DNA of 64,000 nt from Terrabacter sp. Root181 (GTDB lineage Bacteria > Actinomycetota > Actinomycetes > Actinomycetales > Dermatophilaceae): NCBI RefSeq assembly GCF_001428505.1, contig NZ_LMHU01000001.1, forward strand, positions 78,273 to 142,272, in the 5' to 3' direction. How positions within the stretch are numbered: position 1 is the stretch's first letter; each line of letters begins with the position of its first letter. Positions 9,901 to 22,574 of this stretch are shown one piece after another. The translations under genes were made by a program, and so were the position numbers. The notes under the pieces were generated by a model. That model did not search any database. It saw only the letters and a list, made by a program, of their open reading frames with translations, and was not told the origin of the DNA.

Positions 9901-10029
9901 GCGCCGTACCTCTTCCTCGGAGAAGCGCGGTACGTCGAGCACCGTGGAGAGCGGCCGATCGCGATCACCTGGCAGCTTCGGACCCCAATGCCGGCGGCAG
10001 ACTTCGCCGCGGCCAGCGTCGTTCTCTAG
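6919..10029 (+). CDS. PLD-like nuclease / SF2 helicase / DUF3427 protein
   Basis: 1036 residues from GTG 6919. The open frame extends to a TTG at 6892 with no better ribosome site; the VSNGEEGLLEGLYESL start fits the family. A phospholipase-D-type HKD half (RLHAKAWLF, then GSSNLS) lies near residues 210-235. The SF2 helicase core has Walker A ATGTGKT (about 341), a DEFHH box (about 435), GLTATPERGDG, and motif VI QQLGRGLRR. A DUF3427-type C-terminal region of about 450 residues follows. Proteins of this architecture are presumed DNA-processing or defence enzymes; substrate and partner are unknown. No companion gene is present. Codon use is looser than in neighbours, including a TTA Leu codon near 7026, which suggests acquisition. 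Confidence 0.85.
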   Translation: MSNGEEGLLEGLYESLITRALEQRLAGVSALDVHRGLVDEADEPDVLARHVRDVTLRFLRQERDAGRRLAMVNQLVEALGASEDSVSRAGQLLALTTPPAPGAVLGVLSERPSTPLSDAALLTNAHGEPGVGHEIRAELASADRVDVIMAFVKWYGLRLFEDRLKSACERGVPLRLITTTYMGATERDALDRLVRDFGAEVKVQHDAQRTRLHAKAWLFRRNTGFDTAYVGSSNLSRAAMLDGVEWNVRLSSVSTPPVLRKFLATFDSYWNDATFESYDPDADRDRLDDALAEAAGKRINDRVTLTLSGLEVRPYPYQQEMLDQLEVERIVHGRHRNLLVAATGTGKTVVAALDYRRMAADGPTLPGLLFVAHRREILQQSLRTYREVLADANFGELYVDGRRPERWEHVFASVQSLSAYGITNIPAGAYRVVVIDEFHHAEAKTYRRILDHLNPRELLGLTATPERGDGLDVRSFFGGRTAAELRLWDALRADLLTPFHYFAVADGMDMTRVDWKAGAYDPGELSNLFTGNDARARIVLKAVRDKVADLTAMKALGFCVSRDHARYMTKVFNDAGIKAAAVLGDAASADRDAAVKDLRDGAVQVVFTVDVFNEGVDVPAINTVLFLRPTESSTVFLQQLGRGLRRANDKAVLTALDFVGHHRKEFRFDQRFRAMTGSTRAVLERDIEQGFPFLPAGTQIVLDHQSQNLVLDNIKSQVTKRWPNITSELRAHPIDDLGTFLDDSGVELVDVIRGDRSWARLRREAGLEVPQEGPMELSLLKRARALCHVDDRERAGAYLAWLRDDSPRYDSADPVLQAYGRMLFFSMWPDGGGFDSYGAGLDALRQEPAVREDLRAVVRLGLQGAERVATRLPGELGMRPLRVHARYTREEIVSALDYVSIDGRKPNSFREGVLFSPAANADAFLVTLHKSEADYSPTTMYQDYAISPDLFHWESQSVTSVASKTGQRYLNHRANGSHVLLFTRPQKVSAFGTGAPYLFLGEARYVEHRGERPIAITWQLRTPMPAADFAAASVVL

Positions 10030-10060
10030 CTGCCAGTGGGCGACGCCGTCTGCGCTGGTC

Positions 10061-10080
10061 AACGGCCGAGCCCGGCCGTT
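10061..10080 (+). terminator. Hairpin after the helicase gene
   Basis: Arms AACGGCC (10061-10067) and GGCCGTT (10074-10080) around a 6-nt loop, 32 bp after the helicase stop. Confidence 0.5.
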
Positions 10081-10133
10081 CGACGACCAACGGCCTGCGG
10101 CGACACGCAATACTTCACTGGGTACGGACGCGT

Positions 10134-10171
10134 CAGAGGCCCTCTCCCGACGTGCGGAAGGGGGCCTCTGA
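10134..10171 (-). terminator. Terminator hairpin downstream of tRNA-Ala
   Basis: 10-bp arms CAGAGGCCCC (10134-10143) and GGGGCCTCTG (10162-10171), with a short extra CCG/CGG pairing inside. It starts 5 nt beyond the tRNA-Ala CCA end on the minus strand, so it probably ends the tRNA transcript. Confidence 0.65.
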
Positions 10172-10176
10172 AGTGT

Positions 10177-10251
10177 GGTGGAGCCAAGGGGACTCGAACC
10201 CCTAACCCCCTGCTTGCAAAGCAGGTGCGCTACCAATTGCGCCATGGCCCC
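10177..10251 (-). tRNA. tRNA-Ala (TGC anticodon)
   Basis: Cloverleaf on the minus strand. The acceptor GGGGCCA pairs with TGGCTCC and includes the G3-T70 wobble that marks alanine tRNAs. The anticodon loop TTTGCAA gives TGC. The T loop is GGTTCGAGTCC. CCA is encoded at 10177-10179. It lies downstream of gyrA and tRNA-Ile, as in many actinobacteria. Confidence 0.95.
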
Positions 10252-10268
10252 GAGTGGGGAGAACGGCC

Positions 10269-10448
10269 TCAGGACGAGGTGGACGCCTCGTCGGTCGCCG
10301 TGGGACGGGGAGCCGGCGCGACCGGTGCCTGCACGTCGTCGGTGGCCTGGGTCCAGAGGTCCTGCTCGGCCTGCTGCTGCTTGGCCTTCTTCCGAAGGAA
10401 GACGACGCCGGCGACGGCTGCACCGACGAGGGCGAGACGCTTCAGCAT
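10269..10448 (-). CDS. DLW-39 family microprotein
   Basis: 59 residues starting MLKRLALVGAAVAGVVFLRK: a short hydrophobic N-terminal helix (possible membrane anchor), then a basic/Gln stretch, the family hallmark QDLW, and a Pro/Ala-rich tail ending DEASTSS. It sits between tRNA-Ile and tRNA-Ala, the usual place for this actinobacterial family downstream of gyrA. A GAGAGGATCC ribosome-site-like sequence precedes the ATG. Function is unknown. Confidence 0.85.
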   Translation of the reverse strand: MLKRLALVGAAVAGVVFLRKKAKQQQAEQDLWTQATDDVQAPVAPAPRPTATDEASTSS

Positions 10449-10477
10449 GCGAGGGATCCTCTCCGTGGGGGCGGTGA

Positions 10478-10554
10478 TGGTGGGCCTAGGAGGACTTGAA
10501 CCTCCGACCTCTTCCTTATCAGGGAAGCGCTCTAACCGTCTGAGCTATAGGCCC
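10478..10554 (-). tRNA. tRNA-Ile (GAT anticodon)
   Basis: Minus-strand cloverleaf with acceptor GGGCCTA pairing TAGGCCC, D arm AGCTCAGACGGTTAGAGC, anticodon loop CTGATAA (GAT), T loop GGTTCAAGTCC, and CCA encoded at 10478-10480. Confidence 0.95.
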
Positions 10555-10645
10555 ATCGTCACCTTCGCGCGGCCGGCCCACCCCATCAGAGATGTTGACC
10601 GGACGCGAGGGGAAACGTTACCCGATGCACCTCGCCTCACACAAA

Positions 10646-10675
10646 ACGGGCCCCGCCGGTGAGGGCGGGGGCCGT
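10646..10675 (-). terminator. Intrinsic terminator of the gyrB-gyrA-DUF3566 transcript
   Basis: A 12-bp stem (one mismatch) at 10646-10657/10664-10675 with a 6-nt loop. On the minus strand it is followed by TTTTGTGTG, one of the few T-rich tails in the window. It lies 58 bp downstream of the DUF3566 stop. Confidence 0.75.
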
Positions 10676-10732
10676 TCGCGTATGCCGTGTCGCCGCGTCC
10701 GCGACGCCGGTGGAGGGCCGCTAGGGCGGGTC

Positions 10733-11385
10733 TCAGTCGTCGGTGAGCGTCAGCTGCACGCCACCGACGAGGGCCGAGCAGATGTTGTAGAGGAAGGCCA
10801 TGACGGTCGCGATCGCCGTCATGAGGATGACGTCGATGACGCCGATGACGATCGAGAGCGACACGACGCGGCCGAAGCCGACGTAGTCCTTGATCGAGAA
10901 CGGGTCGGACGTCGTGGTCTGGAGCGACTGGAGCACGCCCTCGATGTCGGTGAAGACGTTCATCGTCGACAGGATCATCCACAGCACGGCCGTGAGGATG
11001 ACGCCGGCGATGCCGAGCGCGACGGAGAGCAGGAAGCTCATCTTCATGACCGACCACGGGTCGACACGTGCGACGGCGAGGCGGACGCGGCGCGGGCCCT
11101 TGTGCTTGCGAGTCGCGGTCGCGGTGCGCGTACCGGTGCTCGCCGAGGAGGCCGCGCCGGACTGGCCGGAGCCGACCCGCTGCGTCGGAGCGGTGCGGCT
11201 GGTGACCGCGCCACGCGAGAGCGCGGTGGCCTGCTCGGCGCTGGAGGCACCGGACGTGCTGCCGGACGCGCCGCTCGCGGCGTAGTAGGAGCCGTTCTGG
11301 CCCTGGTCGTCGGAGAAGCCGGAGCCGCTGCCTGCCCGCGTCGACGTGCCGGGCCCGCTGACGGAGCCCTCAGGGCTGGTCGCGC

Positions 11386-11389
<4 letters not shown>
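10733..11389 (-). CDS. DUF3566 membrane protein
   Basis: 218 residues. The first ~120 are a low-complexity Ser/Gly/Ala/Thr-rich cytoplasmic segment. A basic patch ([19 protein letters not shown]) leads into the DUF3566 region with two transmembrane helices, [19 protein letters not shown] and a second from [16 protein letters not shown], ending QLTLTDD. Its ATG overlaps the gyrA stop as ATGA, so it is translationally coupled to gyrA, the standard actinobacterial arrangement. Molecular role unknown. Confidence 0.9.
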
Positions 11390-14214
<2,825 letters not shown>

Positions 14215-14273
14215 GTCAGATCCCTTTGTCTCTCAGTCACATTCGTACAGGTGCGTGGGTCGCCACCGATGGC

Positions 14274-14338
14274 GTATGCCGTGTCGCCCGTTTCACGTGG
14301 AACGTCCCGTCCCAGCGAGGCCGGGCTCGACGGCATAC
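14274..14338. repeat. Inverted pair of the GTATGCCG motif flanking a parS-like site
   Basis: GTATGCCG at 14274-14281 and CGGCATAC at 14331-14338 face each other in the 136-bp gyrB-gyrA gap, with the parS-like 14289-14304 between them. The pair could fold as a weak hairpin. The same 8-mer recurs across the window (see findings). Confidence 0.7.
14289..14304. promoter_or_regulatory. parS-like ParB site (one mismatch)
   Basis: CGTTTCACGTGGAACG differs at one position from the palindrome CGTTTCACGTGAAACG found near parAB. It is intergenic between gyrB and gyrA, about 21 kb from parB. Confidence 0.7.
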
Positions 14339-14350
14339 GGCGGCGGTCGG

Positions 14351-16954
<2,604 letters not shown>

Positions 16955-18376
16955 TCAGAGGATGCCGCGGGCCTGGAAGGCGGCGCGCACCGTGGCGGCG
17001 TCGGTCGAGCCGTAGAGCGCCGTGGCGGCGTCGACGGTCTTCTGGGCCGCAGCGGCCCACGTCGTCGTCGGGGCGTAGGAGAACTGCGCCTCGAGGATGA
17101 TCCGGGTCGCCTTGTCGCGGCCGAAGGCCTTGTTGACGTCCCAGAGTGCGTGGCTCCAGATCTCGCCGTCGGCGTGCACCTCACCGGTGCGGTTGGCCAC
17201 GGTCTTGGTCGTGTCGAGCCGACGGATGCAGTGCGGCGTCGTCGACGTGTAGGACGTCGAGTCCCAGTCCATGACGCAGGCCCACGGCGTGGTGGCCGTG
17301 TCGGCCGAGCTGCCCTGCGACATCGTGGCCGCGAGGTAGTCACCGAAGCCCTCGCCGATGGCGCCCGCGTCGGAGCCGCTGCCGAACCCGGGCACCTGGT
17401 CGTCCTGGACCGCGTGGCCGTACTCGTGCCACACGACCTCCTGGTCCTCGCCGTCGTCGACGCCGCCGGTGCCGACCGTGATGGTGTCCTGGCTCGGGGT
17501 GTACCAGGAGTTGTCCTGCGTCGTCGTGTTGATGCTGAGGTCCTGCGCCTCGTGGTTGACGTCGGCGAAGCCGAGGCCCTGGATGTAGGTCTGGACCCGG
17601 TCCACGGCGTAGTAGCTGTTGACCTGCTCGAACCGCGTGTCGCTGCGGGTGTAGGCGAAGGCCAGCGACGACGAGAAGGCGCCGGCGTTCTTGCCCTTCT
17701 TGCTGTTCGTGACGTTGGCCCAGCTGCCCTTGAGGTAGCCGGAGCCGTCGAGGTTGGCGAGCGTCACCGTCGTGTAGGCAGAGGCCGGGACGGCCGAGTC
17801 GGCGTTGTTCGCGTCCTTGAGCGACTCGTTCTGCAGGGCGACGACGGGGTTGGGGTCGAAGACCTTGCCGGAGCCGTTCGCGAGCACCCGCTCGTCGGTG
17901 ACCCGGGTGACCCGTCCGCTGCGCGCGTCGACGAGAACCTGCTTGTCCTGGTCGGTCGTGACCTGCCACGCGAGGGTCGCGCTCGCACCGGCGGCGCCGG
18001 GCACGACGACGAGCCGGCTGCTGCGGGCGTTGCCGTGGCCCTTGGCCGCGGTGGCGGCCGACGAGCGCGCGACACCCGGCGAGACCGAGGTGAGGCCGGT
18101 GACGACACGACGCCCGTCGTCGACCGACGCGGACGCCCCCGTCGAGTGGAAGGCGTAGAAGCCGCCGAGCACCGGGACACCGCGGTAGGTCTGGGCGTAC
18201 CAGCTGTGCGAGCCGAGCAGGCTCTGGCGCACCTGGACGAGCGTGAGGTCCGCGGGCATCGAGGCGACCGCCGCCGAGGAGAGGGGCGCGGCGGCCGAAC
18301 CGGTGGCGGCCGTCGAGAGGAGCGCGCCGACCGCGGCGACGACCGAGGCGGTGGCGATGAGAGGCATGCGACGCAT
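16955..18376 (-). CDS. Secreted M36 (fungalysin-type) metallopeptidase
   Basis: 473 residues from ATG 18376 (GAAAGG ribosome site); an in-frame upstream extension has no signal character. A signal peptide runs from MRRMPLIATAS to about GSAAA (residue 30). A FTP/PepSY-type propeptide covers roughly residues 40-165. The catalytic zinc site is HEYGH (317-321) with the third ligand Glu in EGFGDY (about 342), the M36 pattern. A secreted broad-specificity endopeptidase is expected. It lies between gyrB and dciA with another metalloprotease gene, an insertion into a normally conserved block. Confidence 0.88.
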   Translation of the reverse strand: MRRMPLIATASVVAAVGALLSTAATGSAAAPLSSAAVASMPADLTLVQVRQSLLGSHSWYAQTYRGVPVLGGFYAFHSTGASASVDDGRRVVTGLTSVSPGVARSSAATAAKGHGNARSSRLVVVPGAAGASATLAWQVTTDQDKQVLVDARSGRVTRVTDERVLANGSGKVFDPNPVVALQNESLKDANNADSAVPASAYTTVTLANLDGSGYLKGSWANVTNSKKGKNAGAFSSSLAFAYTRSDTRFEQVNSYYAVDRVQTYIQGLGFADVNHEAQDLSINTTTQDNSWYTPSQDTITVGTGGVDDGEDQEVVWHEYGHAVQDDQVPGFGSGSDAGAIGEGFGDYLAATMSQGSSADTATTPWACVMDWDSTSYTSTTPHCIRRLDTTKTVANRTGEVHADGEIWSHALWDVNKAFGRDKATRIILEAQFSYAPTTTWAAAAQKTVDAATALYGSTDAATVRAAFQARGIL

Positions 18377-18612
18377 GTCGAACCTTTCGGGGTGACGACG
18401 CGGTGAGGGCGACGTGGTGGTGGCGCCGTGATGGTGGCGACGACACAGGCAACCACGCACGGGACCCTCGCGTCCGGCAAGGATTCGTAAAGACTTCCCC
18501 TCGTTTCGGCAGGCCCGGCAGCCGCACCGGGACGACCCCGACACAAGGACCCCGAGCGCGGGGCGCCGAGGGCGCGGGCGCCGGGGGTGCGGGGCGCCGA
18601 GCCGCCGACGCC

Positions 18613-20088
18613 TCAGTACTCGGCGAGGGTGCGCTCGAAGAGGGAGTGGATCGCCTCGGGCAGGTGCGGCTCCTGGAGCGTCACGTCACACCCGGCCTCG
18701 TCGCACACGACGGAGTAGATGTAGGCGTCGGGGTGGGTGCGCTCGGTCGAGGCGGCGATGCGCTGGAGCGTCGGCGCGGCCAGCAGGTGCTGCCAGTCCT
18801 TGGCGTCCCGTTCGGGCAGCTCGCCGAGGGCAAGCCGCCGCTCGCGGACCTGACCGGCGAAGCCGCCGGTGCGCCGCAGCAGCAGCTGCGCGTCGGCGCC
18901 GGGTGCCTGACCCCCGCGGGGCCCGCTCGGGCTGGGCGCCGGGACCGAGCCGTCGGCGCCGTCGGCCCCAGCGGCCGGTGCGGCCGGGGACGCTCCGAGC
19001 ACCCCGACCTGCTCCCAGGCCGAGCGCACGGCCTTCTGCTCGGCGGAGCCGTCACCGTGCGCGCTCGCGGCGGCAGCGACCGTGAGGTCGGCGAAGGTCG
19101 CGAAGTCGCAGTCGGCCTTGATGCCGGCACCCGACACGACGGCATACCAGATCGCCCCCGGGCCCTCCCAGGCGTTGCCGCCGATCGCGTCGGCCGCCAG
19201 CACGAAGGCGCGGTTGGGGATGCCGGAGTTGATGTGGACGCCACCGTTGTCGTCCTGCGTGTCGACGTAGCCGTCCATGTGAGCGGGCTGCGGGTCCCTG
19301 CCGAGGCGCGGGTCGTCGTAGGCCGTGCCGGGGTTGCGCATGTCGCGCAGCGCCCGGCCCTGGACCGAGCTGTTGAGCAGCTCGGCACCGACGAGCCAGT
19401 CGGCCTGCGCCGCGCTCTGTCCCAGCGTCTTCTGCTTGACGAGGACCCCGAAGACGTCGGAGATCGACTCGTTGAGCGCTCCGGACTGACCTTGGTAGAG
19501 CAGCCCGGCCGTGTGCTCGGTGACGCCGTGCGCGAGCTCGTGCCCGATGACGTCGAGGCTCTGCGTGAACCGCTCGAAGACGACGCCGTCGCCGTCGCCG
19601 AACACCATCTGCGAGCCGTCCCAGAACGCGTTGTCGTAGTTGCGGCCGTAGTGGACCGTCGCGAGCAGCGGCATCCCCTTGCCGTCGAGCGAGTCACGGT
19701 CGTACGCCGTCGACCACAGCTCCCAGGTCGCGCCGAGTCCGTCGTAGGCCTCGTTGACCGCGACGTCGCCGGTCGCGGCCGCGCCCTCGGTGCGCACGGT
19801 CGTGCCGGGCGTCGTCTGGGCACCCGCAGCGTCGGAGATGGTGCGGTGCGGACCCGTGCCGTGGGCCCCCGGGGTGGTGACGTCCTCACGGCGCGGGGCA
19901 CGGCGCGTGGTCGGCCGGGCCGTGGGCGTGCGGCGGGTGGAGCGCAGGTCCTCGTCGTGGCGCAGGGCCTCGCGGGCGTGCGCGGCCAGGGCCGGCTCGT
20001 CACTGGCCGCCATCGCCTCGAGCATGTAGGGCGGGACGATGGTGCAGAGCGGCGTCCGAGGGTCGGTCGAGGGCTGCGTCGAGGTCAT
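18613..20088 (-). CDS. Protealysin-type M4 metallopeptidase with emfourin-like C-terminal domain
   Basis: 491 residues from ATG 20088. The N-terminus has no signal peptide but a short protealysin-type propeptide (RTPLCTIVPPYMLEAM). The thermolysin-fold domain has HELAH (183-187), Glu207 in NESISD and His285 in GGVHINSG. After a Pro/Ala/Gly linker (about 366-399), residues 400-491 form an extra domain starting QLLLRRTGGFAG, which resembles emfourin, the proteinaceous protealysin inhibitor usually encoded by a separate adjacent gene. If correct, protease and inhibitor are one polypeptide. The emfourin assignment rests on remembered family pattern, so it is moderate; the M4 call is firm. Confidence 0.88.
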   Translation of the reverse strand: MTSTQPSTDPRTPLCTIVPPYMLEAMAASDEPALAAHAREALRHDEDLRSTRRTPTARPTTRRAPRREDVTTPGAHGTGPHRTISDAAGAQTTPGTTVRTEGAAATGDVAVNEAYDGLGATWELWSTAYDRDSLDGKGMPLLATVHYGRNYDNAFWDGSQMVFGDGDGVVFERFTQSLDVIGHELAHGVTEHTAGLLYQGQSGALNESISDVFGVLVKQKTLGQSAAQADWLVGAELLNSSVQGRALRDMRNPGTAYDDPRLGRDPQPAHMDGYVDTQDDNGGVHINSGIPNRAFVLAADAIGGNAWEGPGAIWYAVVSGAGIKADCDFATFADLTVAAAASAHGDGSAEQKAVRSAWEQVGVLGASPAAPAAGADGADGSVPAPSPSGPRGGQAPGADAQLLLRRTGGFAGQVRERRLALGELPERDAKDWQHLLAAPTLQRIAASTERTHPDAYIYSVVCDEAGCDVTLQEPHLPEAIHSLFERTLAEY

Positions 20089-20135
20089 GCGAACAGTCTG
20101 CGTCGGAACACCGACACACGCCCTCCGAGCGGCCC

Positions 20136-20149
20136 TACAGTTCGCTGGG
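20136..20149 (+). promoter_or_regulatory. Leaderless-type promoter of the small membrane protein
   Basis: TACAGT at 20136-20141 lies 7 nt before GTG 20149, the spacing typical of actinobacterial leaderless transcripts. No ribosome site precedes the GTG. Confidence 0.5.
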
Positions 20150-20670
20150 TGATCAGGATCAACGTCGGGGGCCGCGAGTACGGCTCGTGGGACGAGCTGC
20201 CCGAGGACGTGCGCGCACAGCTCCTCGCCGCGGGCGTCGACCCGGGACCCGACGGACGACTCGACTCCCTCGACCTGTCGCGGGCGAGCAGCTCGGGCAG
20301 CGCGGTCACGCGGCGCACCGTCGTCACCGGTCCGGACGGCGCGCCGCTGCCGCCCGTCGTGTCCCAGGTGCTCACCTCGATCGCCGACGCTGTCGGCTCC
20401 GCGCTCCGCGGCGATCCCGCGGCCGCTGTCCGGATGCAGCCGGGGGAGAGCACCCCACCGACCGTGGTCCCGGAGGTCGCGCCGGACGCTGACCCCGACG
20501 CGGTCGGCAACGACGACCACCACCACGAGGACCCCGAGACCGAGCCTGACGCCGGGGTCGCGGACCCGGGGCGTTCCCGCCGCGTCCCGCTCGCGCTGGG
20601 GTGGATCATCATCGCCGGCACGGTCCTGCTCGTCGCCACCGTGGTCGTCATCGGCCTCTCCGGCGTCTGA
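20149..20670 (+). CDS. Small C-terminally anchored membrane protein, unknown function
   Basis: 173 residues from GTG 20149. The N-terminus (IRINVGGREYGSWDELPEDV) is compact and polar, the middle is acidic and His-rich (DDHHHEDPE), and one hydrophobic segment near the C-terminus (LGWIIIAGTVLLVATVVVI) would anchor it with the N-terminus in the cytoplasm. I do not recognise the family. It is divergent from the protealysin-type protease 60 bp away and convergent with dciA, so it is monocistronic. GC3-rich coding pattern supports a real gene. Confidence 0.7.
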   Translation: MIRINVGGREYGSWDELPEDVRAQLLAAGVDPGPDGRLDSLDLSRASSSGSAVTRRTVVTGPDGAPLPPVVSQVLTSIADAVGSALRGDPAAAVRMQPGESTPPTVVPEVAPDADPDAVGNDDHHHEDPETEPDAGVADPGRSRRVPLALGWIIIAGTVLLVATVVVIGLSGV

Positions 20671-20697
20671 GCGCGGCCGAGCCGGCCACGGCGCCGG

Positions 20698-21261
20698 TCA
20701 GCCGTAGGTGTCGCGCGGTCCCCGCGAGTCGGGGGAGCGGCGCGGGCCGCGGTTCCACGACGGCGCGCTCGGACCGACGACCTTGAGCTCGCTGACGGCA
20801 CCCGCCCCGATCTCCTCGTCGATCCGGGCGAGCAGCGACGACGCGAGCAGGCGCATCTGCGTGGCCCAGGCCGTCGAGTCCGCGCGCACGGTGAGGATGC
20901 CGTCGACGAAGGTCTGAGGCTCGACGTGCGCGGCGATGTCGGGACCCACGATCTCGGGCCAGCGGCCCATCACCGAACCGACCGCGACGTCCACCTTCCA
21001 ACCACGGTCGAGGAGCAGCCGGTCGAGCTGGTCGCCGAGCAGGGCCGGGTCGCGGCCGTCGCGCGCCGAGCCGGTCAGCACGGGCGCCTGGCCGATCGGA
21101 CGGCGCCGCTTCTTCGGTCGCATCCCCGGGCGCAGGCCCTTGTCGGCCGCTCCCGCCCGGGCCCGGGCCAGCGCCGAGGCCGCCGCGTCGGCGATCCGGG
21201 TGTCCTCGTCGGTGGGCTCGGGAGGCTCCTCGCCCTCGACCTCGGGGGTCTCGTCACTCAT
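20698..21261 (-). CDS. dciA: DciA family (DUF721) helicase-loading protein
   Basis: 187 residues from ATG 21261, overlapping the recF end by 8 bp. The DUF721 core is visible from [20 protein letters not shown] through [15 protein letters not shown] to [13 protein letters not shown] and a final helix. In bacteria without DnaC, DciA interacts with and loads the replicative helicase DnaB. The N-terminal ~70 residues are charged and include a basic KKRRRP patch; the C-terminal tail is Arg/Pro-rich. The position after recF is conserved in actinobacteria, but gyrB is displaced here by 3.7 kb. Confidence 0.88.
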   Translation of the reverse strand: MSDETPEVEGEEPPEPTDEDTRIADAAASALARARAGAADKGLRPGMRPKKRRRPIGQAPVLTGSARDGRDPALLGDQLDRLLLDRGWKVDVAVGSVMGRWPEIVGPDIAAHVEPQTFVDGILTVRADSTAWATQMRLLASSLLARIDEEIGAGAVSELKVVGPSAPSWNRGPRRSPDSRGPRDTYG

Positions 21262-22555
21262 CGTCGTCCTCGCCCGCAACCTCGACGGCCGCGTCGTCCA
21301 CGACCGCATCATCCTCGACCGCGGCTTCGGCGGGGGCCGTTGGGGAGTCCGCCGCCTGCACCTGACCGAGCACGACGGCATACGTCGTTCCGTTCTCACG
21401 GAGCACGTCGGGCACGTCCGCGCCGACCGCGGCCGTGATGAGCACCTGCTCGCAGTCGGCGACGAGCGCAGCGAGCCGCTCGCGCCGCCCCGAGTCGAGC
21501 TCGGCGAAGACGTCGTCGAGCACGAGCACCGGGTCGTCCCCGAGGTCGCGCCGCAGGAGGCGGTATGCCGCGAGCTTGAGTCCCAGCGCGAAGCTCCACG
21601 ACTCGCCGTGGCTGGCATAGCCCTTTGCGGGCAGCTCACCGAGCGAGAGCACCAGGTCGTCGCGGTGCGGCCCGACGAGGGAGATGCCGCGCTCGATCTC
21701 GTTGGAGCGCACCTGCTCGAGGGTGTCGAGCATGCCGGCGCGCAGCTCGTCGATCTCGGGCACCTCGCCTGCCGCGAGTCGTCGGGCGAGGTCCTCGTGG
21801 AGCGAGCTCCTGTAGGTGGCGCGGGCGTTCGACGAGGCCGCGCTCACCGCGTCGTAGCACTCGGACAGGTCTGGGGCGAGGTCGCGCAGCAGCCGCAGAC
21901 GGGCATAGAGCAGCTGGGACCCGACCGTGGCCAGGTGGTCGTTCCACACGTCGAGGGTGTGCAGGGCCGCCTCGCGCGCCTCGTCGAGCGGCTGGTCGCC
22001 GTCGCGTGGCGGGCGCGGCTGGCGTCGGGGACCCTTGCGCAGCACGGGCGCCGCAGACTTCAGCAGGGCGTTGCGCTGCTTGAGGATCTTGTCGTAGTCG
22101 GACCGGACGCCCGACCACCGCGGCTGGCGCTGGACGAGCAGCTCGTCGAGGAAGCGGCGCCGCTCCGACGGGTCGCCCTTGACGAGCGCGAGGTCCTCGG
22201 GCGCGAAGAGCACCGTGCGCACCGTGCCGAGCACGTCCCGGGGCCGCGAGACCGGGGAGCGCCCGAGCCGGGCCCGGTTGGCCCGACCCGGCGTGATCTC
22301 GAGCTCGACCATCGTCTCGCGCTCGTCGCGCACGATGGCCCCGCGCACGATCGCCTGCGCTGCCCCGAACCGCACGAGCGGCTGGTCCGTCGCCACCCGG
22401 TGCGACCCGAGCGTCGCGAGGTAGCCGACCGCCTCGACGAGGTTCGTCTTGCCCTGCCCGTTCAGGCCCACGAGCGTGGTGACCCCCGGCGTCAGCGCGA
22501 GCTCGGCGCTCGTGTAGCTGCGGAAGTCCTTGAGGGTCAGGTGACGGACGTGCAA
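21254..22555 (-). CDS. recF: DNA replication and repair protein RecF
   Basis: 433 residues from TTG 22555 ([14 protein letters not shown] in the family sense). The open frame runs further upstream into the gnd tail but has no better start. SMC-like ABC ATPase: Walker [10 protein letters not shown], signature region at SLVGPHRDD, Walker [13 protein letters not shown]. RecF acts with RecO and RecR to load RecA at gaps. An acidic Ala/Val/Asp tail of about 45 residues follows the conserved core. It lies 19 bp after gnd and overlaps dciA, so the run is one operon. Confidence 0.95.
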   Translation of the reverse strand: MHVRHLTLKDFRSYTSAELALTPGVTTLVGLNGQGKTNLVEAVGYLATLGSHRVATDQPLVRFGAAQAIVRGAIVRDERETMVELEITPGRANRARLGRSPVSRPRDVLGTVRTVLFAPEDLALVKGDPSERRRFLDELLVQRQPRWSGVRSDYDKILKQRNALLKSAAPVLRKGPRRQPRPPRDGDQPLDEAREAALHTLDVWNDHLATVGSQLLYARLRLLRDLAPDLSECYDAVSAASSNARATYRSSLHEDLARRLAAGEVPEIDELRAGMLDTLEQVRSNEIERGISLVGPHRDDLVLSLGELPAKGYASHGESWSFALGLKLAAYRLLRRDLGDDPVLVLDDVFAELDSGRRERLAALVADCEQVLITAAVGADVPDVLRENGTTYAVVLGQVQAADSPTAPAEAAVEDDAVVDDAAVEVAGEDDDE

Positions 22556-22574
22556 GGAGGGTGCGGCGCTCTGC

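Noticed and set aside
10130..10180. tRNA-Ala as an attachment site for the helicase island
   Set aside because: No second copy of the tRNA 3' end and no integrase were found nearby, so it stays only a suspicion.
9724..10245. Minus-strand ORF through tRNA-Ala
   Set aside because: It translates the tRNA itself (MAQLVAHLLCKQG-type start is the well-known artefact of tRNA sequence).
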